The notes: generated from the sequence alone by a model not told the origin. DNA of 64,000 nucleotides from Actinomucor elegans (GCA_026027325.1 JAMSLZ010000001.1:2170001-2234000), one strand, 5' to 3'. Counted from the stretch's first letter, positions 26,160 to 38,691 are shown. Program-made: numbers and translations.

Positions 26160-26982
26160 TCTACATTAATCATTATTATATTAGTAAAATCAATATTGAC
26201 TTTGATATGAACCACTAAACAAAATTTTGAACAAAAACAATCGAGAGATCTAGTAGAGATGTTCGGTATTCAAAAAGTACCTCGAATATTCGTTAATCAG
26301 GCTGTACAGTAATTTTTGTGTACGATCTAGTCAGTGTATAACGTTTAAATCAGGTAGATCATGCACGCTATGAGTGTATACATTTCTTATTTTTAATATC
26401 CAAAATTAGGATAATTACTATTGGATTTAATAAAAACTGGAACTACTGAATTCTCATCAAAGTGAACTATAATATGGTGATTATATCTTTCAATATACAA
26501 TTTGTTAATACAAGCTGTATAGATCAAAAGTTGAATCAGAAAAAATAGATATTCCTCGAGGAATCAGTATGCTCAAAATTCGCAGCCAATGAAAATCCCC
26601 TTCAATATATATATGAAATTTTAGAAGGGGATACATTGATCATAACTTCAAATCTTTTTTGTTTTAAAATAAAGCTTTAAAAGCATAGTTATAATAAAAG
26701 TCTTATTATTGCGCTTTATTTTATATTTGTATTCTTTTTTGTATGTTTCCCTTCATGTAAATTATAGACTTACGGCTGTAAAAAAAAAAAAAAAAAAAAA
26801 CAGTAATTTATTTACCATGAAAATGCATTATCGGCGTTTAAAATATTTTATATGATAATCATAGGGAACTCCGAGTTTTTGAGAGTTGTTCTAGGACGCG
26901 ATGGCTGGAGAAGAAAAATCGCGTTTAAAATCGTTAACGCGTTTGAGCTTCTTTTTCTCCAAGACACTCTTTTAAATCAAGA
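26160..26982. other. intergenic, Scc3 promoter
   Basis: No gene seen. It holds a poly-A tract at about 26780-26799 and, close to the Scc3 start, three ACGCG-type boxes. Confidence 0.5.
26896..26942 (+). promoter_or_regulatory. three MBF-type boxes upstream of Scc3
   Basis: acgcga at 26896-26901, tcgcgt (its complement) at 26919-26924 and the palindrome acgcgt at 26937-26942, all within 90 bp of the start codon. In yeasts cohesin genes are G1/S-induced through such MluI boxes. The role here is inferred from that. Confidence 0.45.
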
Positions 26983-29900
26983 ATGCCTAGAACAAAGAAA
27001 GCTACTTTGGTAATTATCCATTTTAAATCTAAGAGGTTTTGTTAACTTGTAATGATAGAACGCGTCTTCGCAAAGATCCCTTCGTACAAGAACTGTACCC
27101 GACATGTTTCTTAAACAAAAGACAGGTAAGTCAAGAATCACTAAAGCATTATCAGATATATTAAAATTTTACATTATAGCTGCCAACAAGAGAAGAATAG
27201 TTCAAAATGACGATTCAAGCGAGGAAGACGGGGAAGAAGACGAATTGAATTCTTCAGACAATGACTCTGAAAGTGAAAATGAAATGGGAAGTTCCAAGAG
27301 AAAGACTGCGACTAGAAAAAGAGCCAGAAAGGCTCCTACCAACGTAATTCTCAATACCAGCAGTCAATTATTGGAACAAGTATCTCAAGCTACCTCTACA
27401 CAAGATACATTATACGGTAACTGCAAAAATTGAATCGAGATTTGTTTTGCTAATGCTACAGATTGAAATAGACAAGGCATTAGTGCCCGAAATTAGCATG
27501 GATGATGTAGCTGCTGGTTGGGTCAAACAATACAAATCTGACCAGAAAACTGCTCTGAGAAACTTGATTAATTTTGTTATTCGCGTAAGTTGGATTCGCG
27601 TTATTTCCATTGCATTTGCTTGTATTCACTGCAAAATTCTAGAGTTCTGGCTGCTCAATGGCTGTCACTGCTGAAGCTTTAGAACAAGAAGATGGTTCCT
27701 GTACTGCGCTCCAAGAACTTCAAGAAGAATTGGTCAAAGTAAATAATAATAATAATAATAATAATAATATAATAGATCATGCGCTAACAAGATATATGTG
27801 TATGTTTTAGCTTCCTCACACCGAATATCCTATCATTTCCAAATCAAAAGAGAACAAAACCTTGAGACGAAACTTGTTGATCTTTTTCCAAGAGTTAATT
27901 GATCAATGTAAGAAAGTTGCTATTTACGATGGTGTATTGATCGAAACCCTGCAAAATTGGTTAACTACCATGTCAAGGTAAAACGTAAACTGATCAAAGT
28001 TCTAACTCACTATTAATGCAAACGATGTAGTTCAACCTATCGTCCTTTTCGTCACACTGCAACTTTGGTTGCTCTCAAGATCATTAATCAATTGTGTATT
28101 GTAGGCGAGCAAAATCGCATTGAATTGAGCACTACCACCCGACAGATCACTGCTGAAAAGAAAAAGAGGAGCCCCAATACCGACAGACTCAGAATACTCA
28201 AGAAAAATCACACAATTGCTGAATCTAGATGCAAAGATTTGGAAGAATACCTTACTGAATTCTTTGAAAGCATCTTTGTTCACCGTTCTCGCGATGTAGA
28301 ATCAGTAATTCGTAATGAATGCTACAAGGAGCTTTGTAATTGGATGCTTAATTACCAAAATTTCTTTGTCGATAACGCATATCTTCGTTATTATGGTTGG
28401 GCATTCAATGATCAGAGTGCTAGTGTTCGTTCCGAGACCATCAAATCGTTGATCAAACTCTACAAGGTGGAATCTATTGCCTCAAAGCTGTCGACATTTA
28501 CCAACCGTTTTATGCCTCGTATTGAAGAAATGGCCTTGTTTGACGTGGATGTATCGGTACGAGTCAATGCCATTCAACTCTGCAGCGCTCTTTTCAAAAT
28601 CAAAGTAAATGTCTTGAGTGAAAAAGGCCGTAAACAGTTATCGAACATGATTGCATCTGATGTACCTCGCGTCCGTAAATCTGCTGCACCTTTTGTTAAG
28701 GCTTTGATTGATACCAACATAATTGATCCTTTGGTTAAAAGTGTAACTGAATCTTTATCAGGCGGCCGCCGTTCACAATCAACTGTCACTGTAAATAAGA
28801 CTTGGGTTACTTTCAAAGCAATTGCTTCTTTCCTTGTGGAACAATCTGCCAGCATCCTTGAAAAAGAAAACGACAATGAAATGCAACTTGATTTAGAATC
28901 TTTATCTAGCACTTTGGCCGAGAAACGCAACGCTATTATTACAAACATTGTAGAAGCGCTTTGGGATCAAATGCCTGAATTGCAAGACTATGTCACTCTG
29001 TCAGATTATCTCTCGCGCGATCACTCTCAATCTCAACAAGAGGACGATGTCATGGATACTGGAAATGATATTGAAGATTGTTATCGACTTTCTGAGGATG
29101 AGGAAACTGTACTGATCAATGTGTTTGTCACTTGTATTCGTACAGCCATGGTCAAAGGTCTGGACAAGAACATGCCAGAAGGTGTCAAGGATAAACGCAA
29201 GCTGGATAGCACTTTCTGGGAAGAAAACAAGAATGAGCTTTCTCGTCATTTGGTGCAAGTATTACCCAAACTTCTGTCTAAGCATTCTGATGATACAAAC
29301 CGCATCACTCAACTGGTTACTGTTCCTGCTTTGATGAATTTGAATGTGTATTTGGAATTACGTGCTGAACAAGAATATGAGGAATTGCTGCAAAAGTTAG
29401 TTAAGGTGTATCTGGGTGCTATCTTGACAGAGCTACTGACCAATTGTGCGGATTCACTCCAACATATGAGCAAGAATGCCGGTCTCATAGAAATTAACAA
29501 GCTTCATATGAGCGACTTGACAGAAGCTGTAGTCAACCAAGTCAGAGACGTTTGTAGTGGCAAGGATCTGGTTACCGCCAATTATACACCTGCTTTAATT
29601 CATTCTGTTTCTGTCAGCATGCTTCGATTAGCTTGCTTGATTAATTTTACCGACGCTACAACTGCCATGGATGATGCTCAAGGCTTGAGTATGAACGTAA
29701 CAGATTATGTAGGAGCCCTTGTGGATCGTGCCGTCTTTGGCTATGAAAAGGAAAAGAACATCAGTCTGTCTGCTTTGGCAGTTCTCTCTCGTTACATGAT
29801 GTGGAAGTGCAATGCTCTCGGTCCTTCATCTAATGCTAGCGAGGTTGTCCCTGTGATTGAGCGTCGACGCGATTGGGTCATTGATAAATTCAGTGAGATT

Positions 29901-31134
29901 GTTAAAGGTGTAGATGTAACCCCATTGCATGACATCCGCGTTGCTGCCTATGGCTATTTGGTCGATATTTATTGGTTGTTTACCAGCGACTTGTTTGCTA
30001 CCTTTGGTCTGAATCGCTTGAAGATCAAGTGTCCCAGTGATCTTCAAAAGGCGTGTGTGGATTATTTCGTTCAAGAAGTTGCCGCCGTCAAAAATGCCGA
30101 TGAAAAAGCAGCAGCTGAACAAAAGGAAGCTTTGCAAAAGCTCACTACTGCTTTCTCGCGCGGTGTTCTTATGGGTGTTTTCGATATAAGCTATACAGCT
30201 GTGTTACTGGAGCAATACGGCTTGAATGATACTGAAATGGATGATACTGTCAAGGCTTTAGTGACTGAATTCCAGGCTGATTTGATCTCTGGTGAAGTTG
30301 CTGCTGATGGTATCTGTAGAGCCTATCTAACTGCTTTGAAAAATGTGAGTTTGAACAAACAAATGTTGCATCTTATTACTAACTTGTATTGCAATAGTCT
30401 TTTAATGAGCATGTGTCTGACTCTGGTCGATCTACTGATAAAACAATGAAGTTGGCTCGTCTTGCGGCACAATCGCTAAAGCGCGCCGATCTTGCGGATC
30501 CTGCAAGAAAGGTTCCTGCTCATGTCGTTTGCGAACGTATTCATCTTGATGGCATCACATTTGCTCTTAATAAAGCTGGTGAGGCATACCAAAACAACAA
30601 AGACGATGAAAAAGACAATGCCCTCAAATTCTTCAAGGTGCTGACTGTCTTTGCTACCTCTTTGACGCGTGCTCGTGATATTGCTAAAATGTAAGTGAAT
30701 TCTGTACTGTGTTTCAACTGCTGCTTGCTAATTATAATTCGTATAAAGTCATAACCACTTGGAGGACTGTCTGCGAGAAAACGGGTTGTTTGTTGAAGAA
30801 AACAAGAAGGAATGGGAACACTATGTTTCTTATGTCCAAGCAATTGATCAAATATTAAAGCAAAAGGGTCTTAGATACGGTAAGCATTATAGCGCTTGAT
30901 GATCTCTCTCTCTCTCTCTCTCTCTTTCTTAAATGACTCATTTTGTTTTATATAGATGCCACAAAGAGAGCCAACAACGCTGAAACGCCAGCAGCGCATG
31001 TATTTAACGATGTTCATCTTGGAGAGGATATGGAAGGCACAGATGAATTGGCTGTTAGAGATTCAAACAAGCGTGCTCTGACAGACGTGGATATGGATAT
31101 TGATGAAGAGTCTGATCCCAAGCGAAGACGTTGA
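26983..31134 (+). CDS. cohesin subunit Scc3/Psc3 (STAG family)
   Basis: Ten exons: 26983-27009, 27059-27125, 27180-27416, 27472-27584, 27643-27738, 27811-27977, 28031-30344, 30398-30690, 30749-30879 and 30956-31134; they sum to 1207 residues. A basic then acidic N-terminus of about 100 residues is followed by the STAG domain (AAGWVKQYKSDQKTALRNLI, SGCSMAVTAEAL, FQELIDQCKKVAIYD, YRPFRHTATLVALK) and the stromalin-conservative region (FVHRSRDVESVIRNECYKEL, YLRYYGWAFND). HEAT-like helices continue to about residue 1100, and the acidic tail ends DPKRRR, an NLS-like end. The protein binds Rad21/Scc1, loads cohesin and recruits release and protection factors. For exon 4 a nearer acceptor would give a stop, so the acceptor at 27470-27471 is used. 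Introns contain AAT and CT microsatellites. Confidence 0.93.
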
Positions 31135-31203
31135 GAAATGTATATAAAACAATGTCACTGAAATAAAACAATTAGCTATCGCATATCATATTTATTATAT
31201 TCT

Positions 31204-32405
31204 TTATTCTTTGTCTGGACGGCGATAGACAGTCGTAGCTGCTGCTTGTGCGGTTGGAAATACTAGTAGAGCAGGTGGAGTTAGTGATTGTATACGGTTG
31301 GATATGAATATATAAAGTACCTAGCATATCGCAGATATTGACATGAGGAGGTCTTGAAGCTGTAAAAGTAACTAATTCAGCTGTAATACTATGCGATTAG
31401 TAATGGGTAGAGCGCATAGTACATCCTTGTTCCTACCTATATCCTGACCAACCAGAGGATCAACGCCTTTATATACATTATCAGCCTTGTTTTTGTCTCC
31501 GCCAAAACGAATTGTAGAGAACTCTGTATTCACCATACCAGGGCATATTTGGCTCACTCGAATGGGTGTATCCATCAATTCGAATAGCAAAGATCGAGTA
31601 ATAGCATCCACAGCATGTTTCGAGCCTAGCTTAAAATCAGACAAGGATCTCTTTTTTTTTTCCGGCTTCTTGTCTTGAGGGGGTGACTTACCGCAATAGA
31701 TACTTCCACCAGGATAGCTTTCTTTTCCTGCAACTGATCCAATGTTAATGATGTGTCCTTTCTTGTTTGATTTCATGCCTGGCAAAATAGCTTGTGTCAA
31801 AAAGACCAGTCCTTTGACATTTGTTTCAAACATCGTATCAAACGCTTCTTCTGACACTTCAGAGAGATGATCCAGTCCAATGACGAGACCAGCATTGTTC
31901 ACCAAGATATCAATGTCATTCTTTTGATCCAGCTTGGATATAGCTTCATCAATATTTGCTTTTTTACGAACATCCAAAGACAACGTATGTATCTTGATAT
32001 TCTCGTGCTTTTGTTGGAGTTCGTTTTTCAAAGCTTCCAGTCTATCTGAGCGTCTAGCGGCTAAAATCTACTAAGTAGGATTGTTACAGAAAAGGTCTCG
32101 TGAGAAATTACGACTATATATATTTTAGTTGGTGCTATCTTTTACCAAGTTGGAGCCTTGATTCGCAAACTCCTTCGCACAAGCTTCTCCAATACCAGCA
32201 GATGCACCAGTGCTATTCATTTGACGTGTTATATAAAAGATTGAAACATATCAGTATACTTTTAGCCAGGTTCAATCAAATATATATGTGTATATATATA
32301 TATATTATCAGCTTTTAAAGGAAACCTACATAAAACGTTCTTTCCCTGAAGTCTGGGATGGTAGAACCGTTTTTGTATCAAATGGATAGATCTTTTGAAA
32401 AACAT
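31204..32405 (-). CDS. short-chain dehydrogenase, YMR226C/YdfG-type (NADP-dependent 3-hydroxy acid dehydrogenase)
   Basis: Exons: 32405-32330 (or to 32326), 32212-32146, 32067-31692, 31625-31437, 31380-31321 and 31262-31204. A classical SDR: cofactor motif TGASAGIG, then ILAARR, NNAG, INIGSVAGKESYPGGSIYCGSKHAV with Ser, Tyr and Lys of the active site, and PGMVNTEFS. The C-terminus (NVYKGVDPLVGQDI ... CDMLVFPTAQAA) matches the yeast YMR226C family, which oxidises L-allo-threonine and similar 3-hydroxy acids. The N-terminus MFFKRSIHLIQKRFYHPRLQ looks mitochondrial. One problem: the best donor after KNVL (GTAGGT) leaves one base, while exon 2 needs two. Only a weak donor four bases on (GTTTCC) keeps frame and would insert Cys-Ser in the first strand. 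Either splicing is unusual or the gene is damaged. Confidence 0.75.
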
Positions 32406-32658
32406 ACTTGCTGTCTAAATATCAGAACAAAAGAAAGGTCAATCCGTGTCTCGTTCGCGGGCACTAAAGTACGAAAAGTTGCATTGCTCATTTTAATCGC
32501 CACTTTAACGCCAGTTTGAGTGACTGTGATTTGGTAAGTGTAAATGAATCTATTGGATGCATGTGAATTTGTAAGAGCAAATATATAGCAGGTACTTTGT
32601 CCCCACACTTTTCTTATATTCTTATTTTTTTTAACTCTTAATATCTTCCCTTATTACT
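32406..32658. promoter_or_regulatory. divergent promoter, SDR / PEX14
   Basis: 253 bp between head-to-head start codons. The minus-strand frame at 32378-32608 overlaps exon 1 of the SDR and shows no protein-like features. Confidence 0.4.
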
Positions 32659-33859
32659 ATGCGTGAAGAACTTATCACATCAGCTATTTCGTTCTTGTCG
32701 GATCCCAAGGTACAGTCGGCTCCTTTGGCTAAGAAGGTGTCCTTTTTAGAGTCCAAAGGTATGACCTCTGAGGAAATCGAAGAAGCTATGGCTCGTGTGA
32801 ATGGTAAATCCTCTGGTGGTGCAGTGGCCACTACAACTACTACTACCAATATGCCTCAAGGTATGATGGTACAGCAACAGCCTGGTATGGCGATGGCTCC
32901 TCCTCCACTTCCACCTAGACCTTCTTATGATTGGAGAGATATTTTTATTGCTGCTGTATTAGCAGGTGGTGTAGGATATGGTGTTTGGACATTAGCAAAG
33001 GTAAAAGCAAATGATAGCTGACTGGGAAAAATAGAGCAATAACTCAATCTTCCCCCTCTTTTTTTTTTACTTGGCACACAACAGCGTCTCTTTGGTCCTT
33101 GGTTTAAAGTACCTACGCAGAAAGAATTGGAAGAGGATAAAGAGAAATTGGATGCACAGTTCCAAGCAGGTAAAAATAAAAAGTTTACTTATAAAAGATG
33201 AAACAAAGGTCCTTATATGTTTCCTGTATATTTGAATAGTGGAAGATTCATTAAAAGATATCAAAGATCAAACCAACACAGCGCTCACAACTGTTTCATC
33301 ACAGACAAAGAAGGTGGATGACTCGCTTTCGAGCCTGGAAACTGTTCTTAAAGAACTCAAGGAAGGCGATGCACAAAGAGACGAGGAATTCAAGAGCGTA
33401 AAGAGTGACATTGATGCATTAAAAGAATTAGTCCCAAAGGTAATCATTTGCAAGAGGGAGGGAGAGATAAATATAGGAATATACTCATTTTATGAATAAT
33501 AGACTTTGGAACGTAACAAGGAATCACAAAACGCTGTCTTGGTTGATTTGCAAAACGAAATGAAGTCTCTCAAATCACTTTTAGTAAGCCGTCGCGCTAC
33601 GTCCAATGTACTTGAGCAGGCATCAAGTGCACCAGCTTCTCCTGCTGTTACTACTCCTGCTACTGTCGCATCACCCACCGAGGGCTTGTCTTCTCGTCTT
33701 GCTGCTACAATCAATAGCAGCGGAGCTCGTGCAGGTATCCCTGCTTGGCAAATGGCTGCTGCTCAACAAGCTAATAATACTAATACCACATCTGCTGAAC
33801 CTGCTGCTACTGCTACTGCTGCTGCTACTGAAGCATCTGGATCATCTTCATCGAAATAG
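32659..33859 (+). CDS. PEX14: peroxisomal membrane protein PEX14 (peroxin-14)
   Basis: Exons 32659-33000, 33085-33169, 33240-33439 and 33503-33859 give 327 residues. The conserved Pex14 N-terminal domain is at residues 1-48 (ITSAISFLSDPKV...PLAKKVSFLESKGMT..EIEEAM), which binds the WxxxF motifs of PEX5. A proline-rich PPPLPPRPSYDWRD stretch and a hydrophobic segment (about 95-112, FIAAVLAGGVGYGVWTL) follow, then a coiled coil at about 140-235. The C-terminus is Ala/Ser/Thr-rich. PEX14 docks cargo-loaded PEX5 at the peroxisome membrane. Domain order and length are normal for fungi. Confidence 0.93.
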
Positions 33860-34476
33860 ACGAAAATAATAATAAAAAAAGCTGACTATTACCTTGGGTC
33901 TAAACACCCAAGCTTCAGTTGAAACATGTATATAACCAAGCGAGCATATATTACCTGATGGCTTTACATTAAACGCTTGCGTGTTAAACAGTATATAACA
34001 TGGCCTATAGCCAGCATGGTAGACAGCTTTAGCTGATCTTGTAATTGAACCTGCTACTCTTTTATCATTTCAATAAAACGACCAATTGTCTATATGATTA
34101 AAGTATACAGTAGAGGGCCTTTCCCATTAACACTATTTGGTATATAACAAGAGAAACGGTAGGAATAGTTACGCTATGATACTTGCATCATTTGACGCGT
34201 AATTGGATTCTGTACGGTTAACATAGCATGTTCATGGCTCTAATGATCTATAGATCTCTCGGCCGATCTCGATCAAATGCTGCATTTGACAAACAGAATA
34301 TAGTCACAATGAGTTACTGCATCTATTAAAAGTAATCTAGATAGTAAATTTGCGTATTTGAATTCGTTTCGTTTTTCTTTGGAAAATATCTTTGTGGTAC
34401 CTCCATCCTTTATTTTTAACTGAAACTTGAAATAAATTATGCATTTCACATGCGAAATCTATTTGCCTTATCCCTT
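33860..34476. other. intergenic, PEX14 to F-box relic
   Basis: No gene seen. Contains one reverse-oriented dispersed repeat. Confidence 0.5.
34241..34290 (-). repeat. dispersed intergenic repeat, copy 6
   Basis: taatgatctatagatctctc followed by ggccgatctcgatcaaatgc and tgcatttgac, an almost full-length match in reverse orientation. Confidence 0.65.
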
Positions 34477-34628
34477 TATATAAAATTAATCGGTTATCCA
34501 GTGAAATGTCAAGTGACATTTCCGGTCGATTAAAATTCAATGACAAGCTTCAATGTGCTTTGACATGTCGTGAATGGTATACCAAGCTTGTCAATATTGG
34601 GCTATATGGAATAATTAGCTTCCTTCAT

Positions 34629-34676
<48 letters not shown>

Positions 34677-36178
34677 TCAAACAAGAGCCAAACTCCGGAA
34701 CATACACGGTAAAGGTTTGGGCTATCGAATAGTAAATCTCTGTCTAAACGAAATAGATGATCCCTTGGAACTGCCTGAGCACTTCCCTAATATCAAGTCA
34801 CTTCGGGTGAATACATGGTTGTGCAATGGTTGGAATAATGAGAACAGCGTGCTCCTTGCGCAAAACTGACAAAAGCTCGAGAATATTGAGGAAGGCCATA
34901 ACAATTTTTGGAAAAATACCCGCTGTTATCAATCATCAACAGTGGTACTACTTGCAATGTCTTTGTATATGAAGCCGCTCAGTTATTTGAAGCTAAATCT
35001 TTATAAGCTGGCAAGCAATGTACTACCAATGCTGATCGAGCAATTAAAACATGTACCCTCTATCAAAAGTTTGATACTGGATTATGTCTCCAATCTCAAC
35101 TATGAAAGGCTCAATATATTACGCGAGAACACGTCTAACTTGAAGTATGTTGCACCAAGACAAGCCATTTGTTAGTTTATAGAAACGGATACTGATTCAA
35201 CAACGTATCGTCCTCCACCCACAAAGGGATTGGTTGCCAGAAACTTAAACACTTTCAGTCTTGCTGTATGTGATTGGGATAGCTTTGGCTTTCGGTTTTT
35301 TGAATAGTAGATCAACGTTGTGTACTGAGTTGAATATTTAAGCCGCAAGTATACTAACCTTACTAGTATCTCTATAGTTTCAGCGGAATCATTCTAGCAG
35401 TATAACAAAGTCATCGCGGCAGGCTTCATAAAAAATGCCCTCTTGACAGGTAGTTTGACTCGGTTCAAAAAACTTGAGGCGCCATTCGTTTATCTTGGTG
35501 CAGATGTTTTACGTGCTATGGATGACAGTAATATTTGTTTAGAAGAACTCAAAGAGTATATCAACTCTAGTGAAGATATGGTGCAGTTCATCAACTTGAC
35601 GCATTCAAAAGTTGGCGATTGTTGAAGATGATATAGGTTTGTGGCCAGACCAAGGACATTTAGCTTCTTTCTTGCAGTCAATGAAAGAAAACAGCTTTCA
35701 ATTAAAAGAAATTGATATCTGTCTGCTAGACCCTGAATCTTGCCTCGGCTTGCTTACATTCATAAAAATTCTCGAGTGTATACCTTCCTTGCAAAGACTA
35801 TATATGGTTTGGGGTAGAGTGACAGATTTAATCCGTCCAACTTACAACAAAACAATCCTTTTCATACATGATACCTTGAAATTTGAAGATGATTTATATA
35901 ATGATTATACACTTCAGTATATTCAAAATATGCTTTACGCTTTACAGTCGTTTTCTACCGATTTGGGTAACTATCATTTCTATAGATTTACTCTTGATTT
36001 TAAAGGAAATGCCAAGTTGGGACCATATCAATATAGAAGGAATTGTTATCAAAATCATCCAGAGTAATATAGTAAAATGGTGCAACTCTAATCATGATTT
36101 CCTCCAAGAATTTCCAAATGGTAAACTTATACCGAAAATCTTATATCTGGGCACTCAATATCCGAAGCATATTTATTA
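34477..36178 (+). pseudogene. decayed F-box / leucine-rich-repeat gene
   Basis: The start of the relic reads ISGRLKFNDKLQCALTCREWY, the second half of an F-box (the LxxxDKLxxxxVCRxW type), but the LPxEI beginning is missing. Downstream, LRR-like protein continues in pieces: LELPEHFPNIKSLRV, LSYLKLNLYKLASNVLPMLI, LEELKEYINSSEDMVQFINL, FLQSMKENSFQLKEIDICLL and ILECIPSLQRLYMVWGRV. These are separated by stops (near 34867, 35173 and 35306) and frame changes (near 35610-35630 and 36065), and a 42-base A tract interrupts the F-box end. F-box proteins of this style are a large family in Mucorales, where they act as substrate adaptors of SCF ubiquitin ligases. Some stops could lie in unseen introns, but several stops fall in well-conserved protein. 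Confidence 0.7.
34633..34674. repeat. 42-base poly-A tract inside the F-box relic
   Basis: An uninterrupted run of 42 A, the longest homopolymer in the window. It could be slippage of a short A-run, a retro-insertion scar or a misassembled length. Confidence 0.9.
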
Positions 36179-37287
36179 ACAACATCGAATACACTCTGAG
36201 CATGAGTTCCTTTTTCTCAACATAACACACATCATTAGATTAAATCTGTATGTCGGCGTAACTATCTAATAGTAATAATAAGAACGAGTATGATTATAGT
36301 TATTATTATTATTTTCAATATGTCCTATAGTTATGTGGATAAAGATGAGTTTAATTAATTCACCAAAATTAAGTATATAGTCAGCTCTCTATCTGACGGT
36401 ATAATAGGGGCATCGCTAAATATAGTGAATAATTAAACAGTCTAGTGTACGACGGAGCAGTATAACAAAGCGCATGTATTTATTATCAAGTACGGCCCAG
36501 TCATATTACTACGAATTATGCATGAGTAATATTGTCTTCAAGTTCTATAGAAAAAATTTAGGTCAAAGAGCATATCCCACCCACCCCCCTTTTTTTTGAT
36601 CATCTGTATAATGTCGAGTATTTTTCTTTTTTGTAATCCAATTTTAATGATCTATAGATTTCTCGACTAATCTCTGTTAGGTGTTGCATTTGATGAGCAT
36701 TCCATGTTCAGAATGAGATTTCTGCATCTCACAAGGTCTTTGATCTATATTGTGACATCTATAGACTCGATATATTTGTTAATTCATTTTTTTTTTTCGA
36801 TCAAGTATGATACATGAAAGGGGGGGGGGAGGCGGAAATCATCCTTGTGATAAAATATTGTTTGCACGACGATAGCATTCCAATACTTTTGCGTCGTTTT
36901 AAAAATCCATCAAATAATAGTTGCTATTTTATCAACGAGGACCGTTCTCGGACAAGACTATTTATTAAGTAAATCATCATTGTGCTTTGCAATCCACGTG
37001 GTACTGATATATCACTTCCCAACAAAGCTTAGATCGTTATTGTGCACCCAAGCATATCACTGGCTCTAGTGATGATATCAATATATGCAGGTCTGGAAGG
37101 ACATACAATTTTTTAGGAGCGCGTCTACACGATGTTATCGATCTCGAATATAGTGTTGAAAATAAAATACATTTTTTTATTTGGTAAATAGTTTTGATGA
37201 AGTCGGTGGTATAAAAAAAATGAATGAAATGTGTATATATATATATAATTGTAGATGAATGCAAAAGAAAGATGAGTATTGATAAAG
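36179..37287. other. intergenic, F-box relic to ECL1-type C
   Basis: No gene seen in 1.1 kb. Contains one dispersed repeat and a run of ten G at 36820-36829. Confidence 0.5.
36645..36695 (-). repeat. dispersed intergenic repeat, copy 7
   Basis: aatgatctatagatttctcg followed by actaatctctgttaggtgtt and gcatttgatgag. The catgttcagaatgag motif follows on this side. Confidence 0.6.
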
Positions 37288-37728
37288 TTAGCGGATTAAA
37301 GACAGAACACCAGTTGCAGTAGCAGGCGCTACAGTAGGCTGACTACAGCGTTTAAATTGTAAAAGGGAATTATGGCGCTTTCGATAGAGTGGAATCCAAG
37401 GATAAGTGGTTGCGGGTGCATTGAATCGATACATGTGGTGCTTTGCAGATTTTTTTGTCATCCAAGGTTTGATTGCAATAGCAGGTTTGACTTCAGCTGG
37501 AGATGTTTCGACTGGAGTAAAGAAAGCAGGTGTGGTTGACAAATGTTGTTGTTGATCTTTTAGTCTACACTCTTGGGAACAATAAAGCGAATCATTTGAG
37601 TCAACCTAAGGGCACTTTAGTTAGTTACACATATAAATTGAGGACAATTAAAGTATCAAAGTACTTACCATTGATAATTCATCATCGACAATACGATTAT
37701 CACAAATGATGCACCAAGAAAGATCCAT
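37288..37728 (-). CDS. ECL1-type small zinc-binding protein C
   Basis: Exons 37728-37669 and 37605-37288 give 125 residues. MDLSWCIICDNRIVDDELSM, then after the intron VDSNDSLYCSQECRLKD, repeats the C-x2-C ... LYCS-x2-C pattern of proteins A and B, with the intron again between the two Cys pairs (after codon 20). MDL plus a C-x2-C is very close to the start of S. pombe Ecl1. The tail is Pro/Ala/Thr-rich with basic patches. Ecl-family genes are linked to nutrient-stress entry into quiescence and lifespan; the role here is unknown. It lies 23 kb from A and B on the opposite strand. Confidence 0.7.
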
Positions 37729-37752
37729 TATATAGATAACGTGTATATAAAA

Positions 37753-37754
<2 letters not shown>

Positions 37755-37786
<32 letters not shown>
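37755..37786. repeat. (GA)n microsatellite
   Basis: A run of about 32 bases of GA just upstream of the ECL1-type C start codon, probably in its promoter or 5' UTR. Confidence 0.9.
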
Positions 37787-37788
<2 letters not shown>

Positions 37789-38637
37789 CGATGATTCTAC
37801 GTAAAATAAACCAAATCTGCGCTGCATTTATATAGCTTGCACGCATACTGCGGCTGACTGACTTTCGAATGTCTTGGAAATTGCTGGAGTATTCTTTGAG
37901 GACTTTCAAATTATTCAAAGAATCATATAGAATGATCCCAAAGCAAGCCAGCAAACATGCTTCAGTTAAACTGCACCGTACTACGGATTGAGAGATCCCC
38001 CGCCCAAACGATGTGGTAATGACAGCTGTCACGGACCCAGTCTAAGAGTTGTTTCATTATTTAATCATCATACGTTGTTTCTATTCCGTAATGTATTAAA
38101 ATGTGTACCAGCAATTCAAGGTAAAAATAGACCCATTTCTTAAGAATGGAATATAGCTGGATAGTATTAAAAAAAAGTTAGCTGATAGTTTATGTGCCTG
38201 GGCCATGATCCCCACATTTTATTATTGTTTGAAAGAAACTGCATCGATAGTTTAAGGCTTTTCTTGTTGTAATAAGAATCGAGTCTAAAAGAACTTCCGA
38301 GGTATGTAGTAATAGTATAATTCCAGAATCAAATTACGTACGATGGATGAAAGAGAATTTGTTACACGTATAAAGTAGTAATTTGGAACTGCAGCTTATT
38401 CATCTGGATTATAATGCTTTGGTAGTCTGTCTGAGAAGCAAAATCTGCCGCTTTGGACTAGAAACTCAGGACACTGTGCCTATATAATTATTAAAAACAG
38501 TACTGTGTTATTATAATCATGTTATAAAGTCTCAAGGAGGGCGTGCCTAGCAAGTGATGATAGTACCTCATCAGTATACTGACGCACATTGAGTATCATG
38601 CCTGGTTTCATTGGCTGTCTGTGTTTGAATTGGCGCT

Positions 38638-38691
38638 CTACTACTACTACTACTACTACTACTATTGCTACTACTGCTACTATTCAAATCA
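38638..38691. repeat. (CTA)n microsatellite
   Basis: About a dozen CTA triplets with a few interruptions in non-coding DNA. Confidence 0.85.

Noticed and set aside
33606..33869. Leucine-rich open frame inside PEX14
   Set aside because: It is a frame shadow of the Ala/Thr/Ser-rich C-terminus of PEX14.
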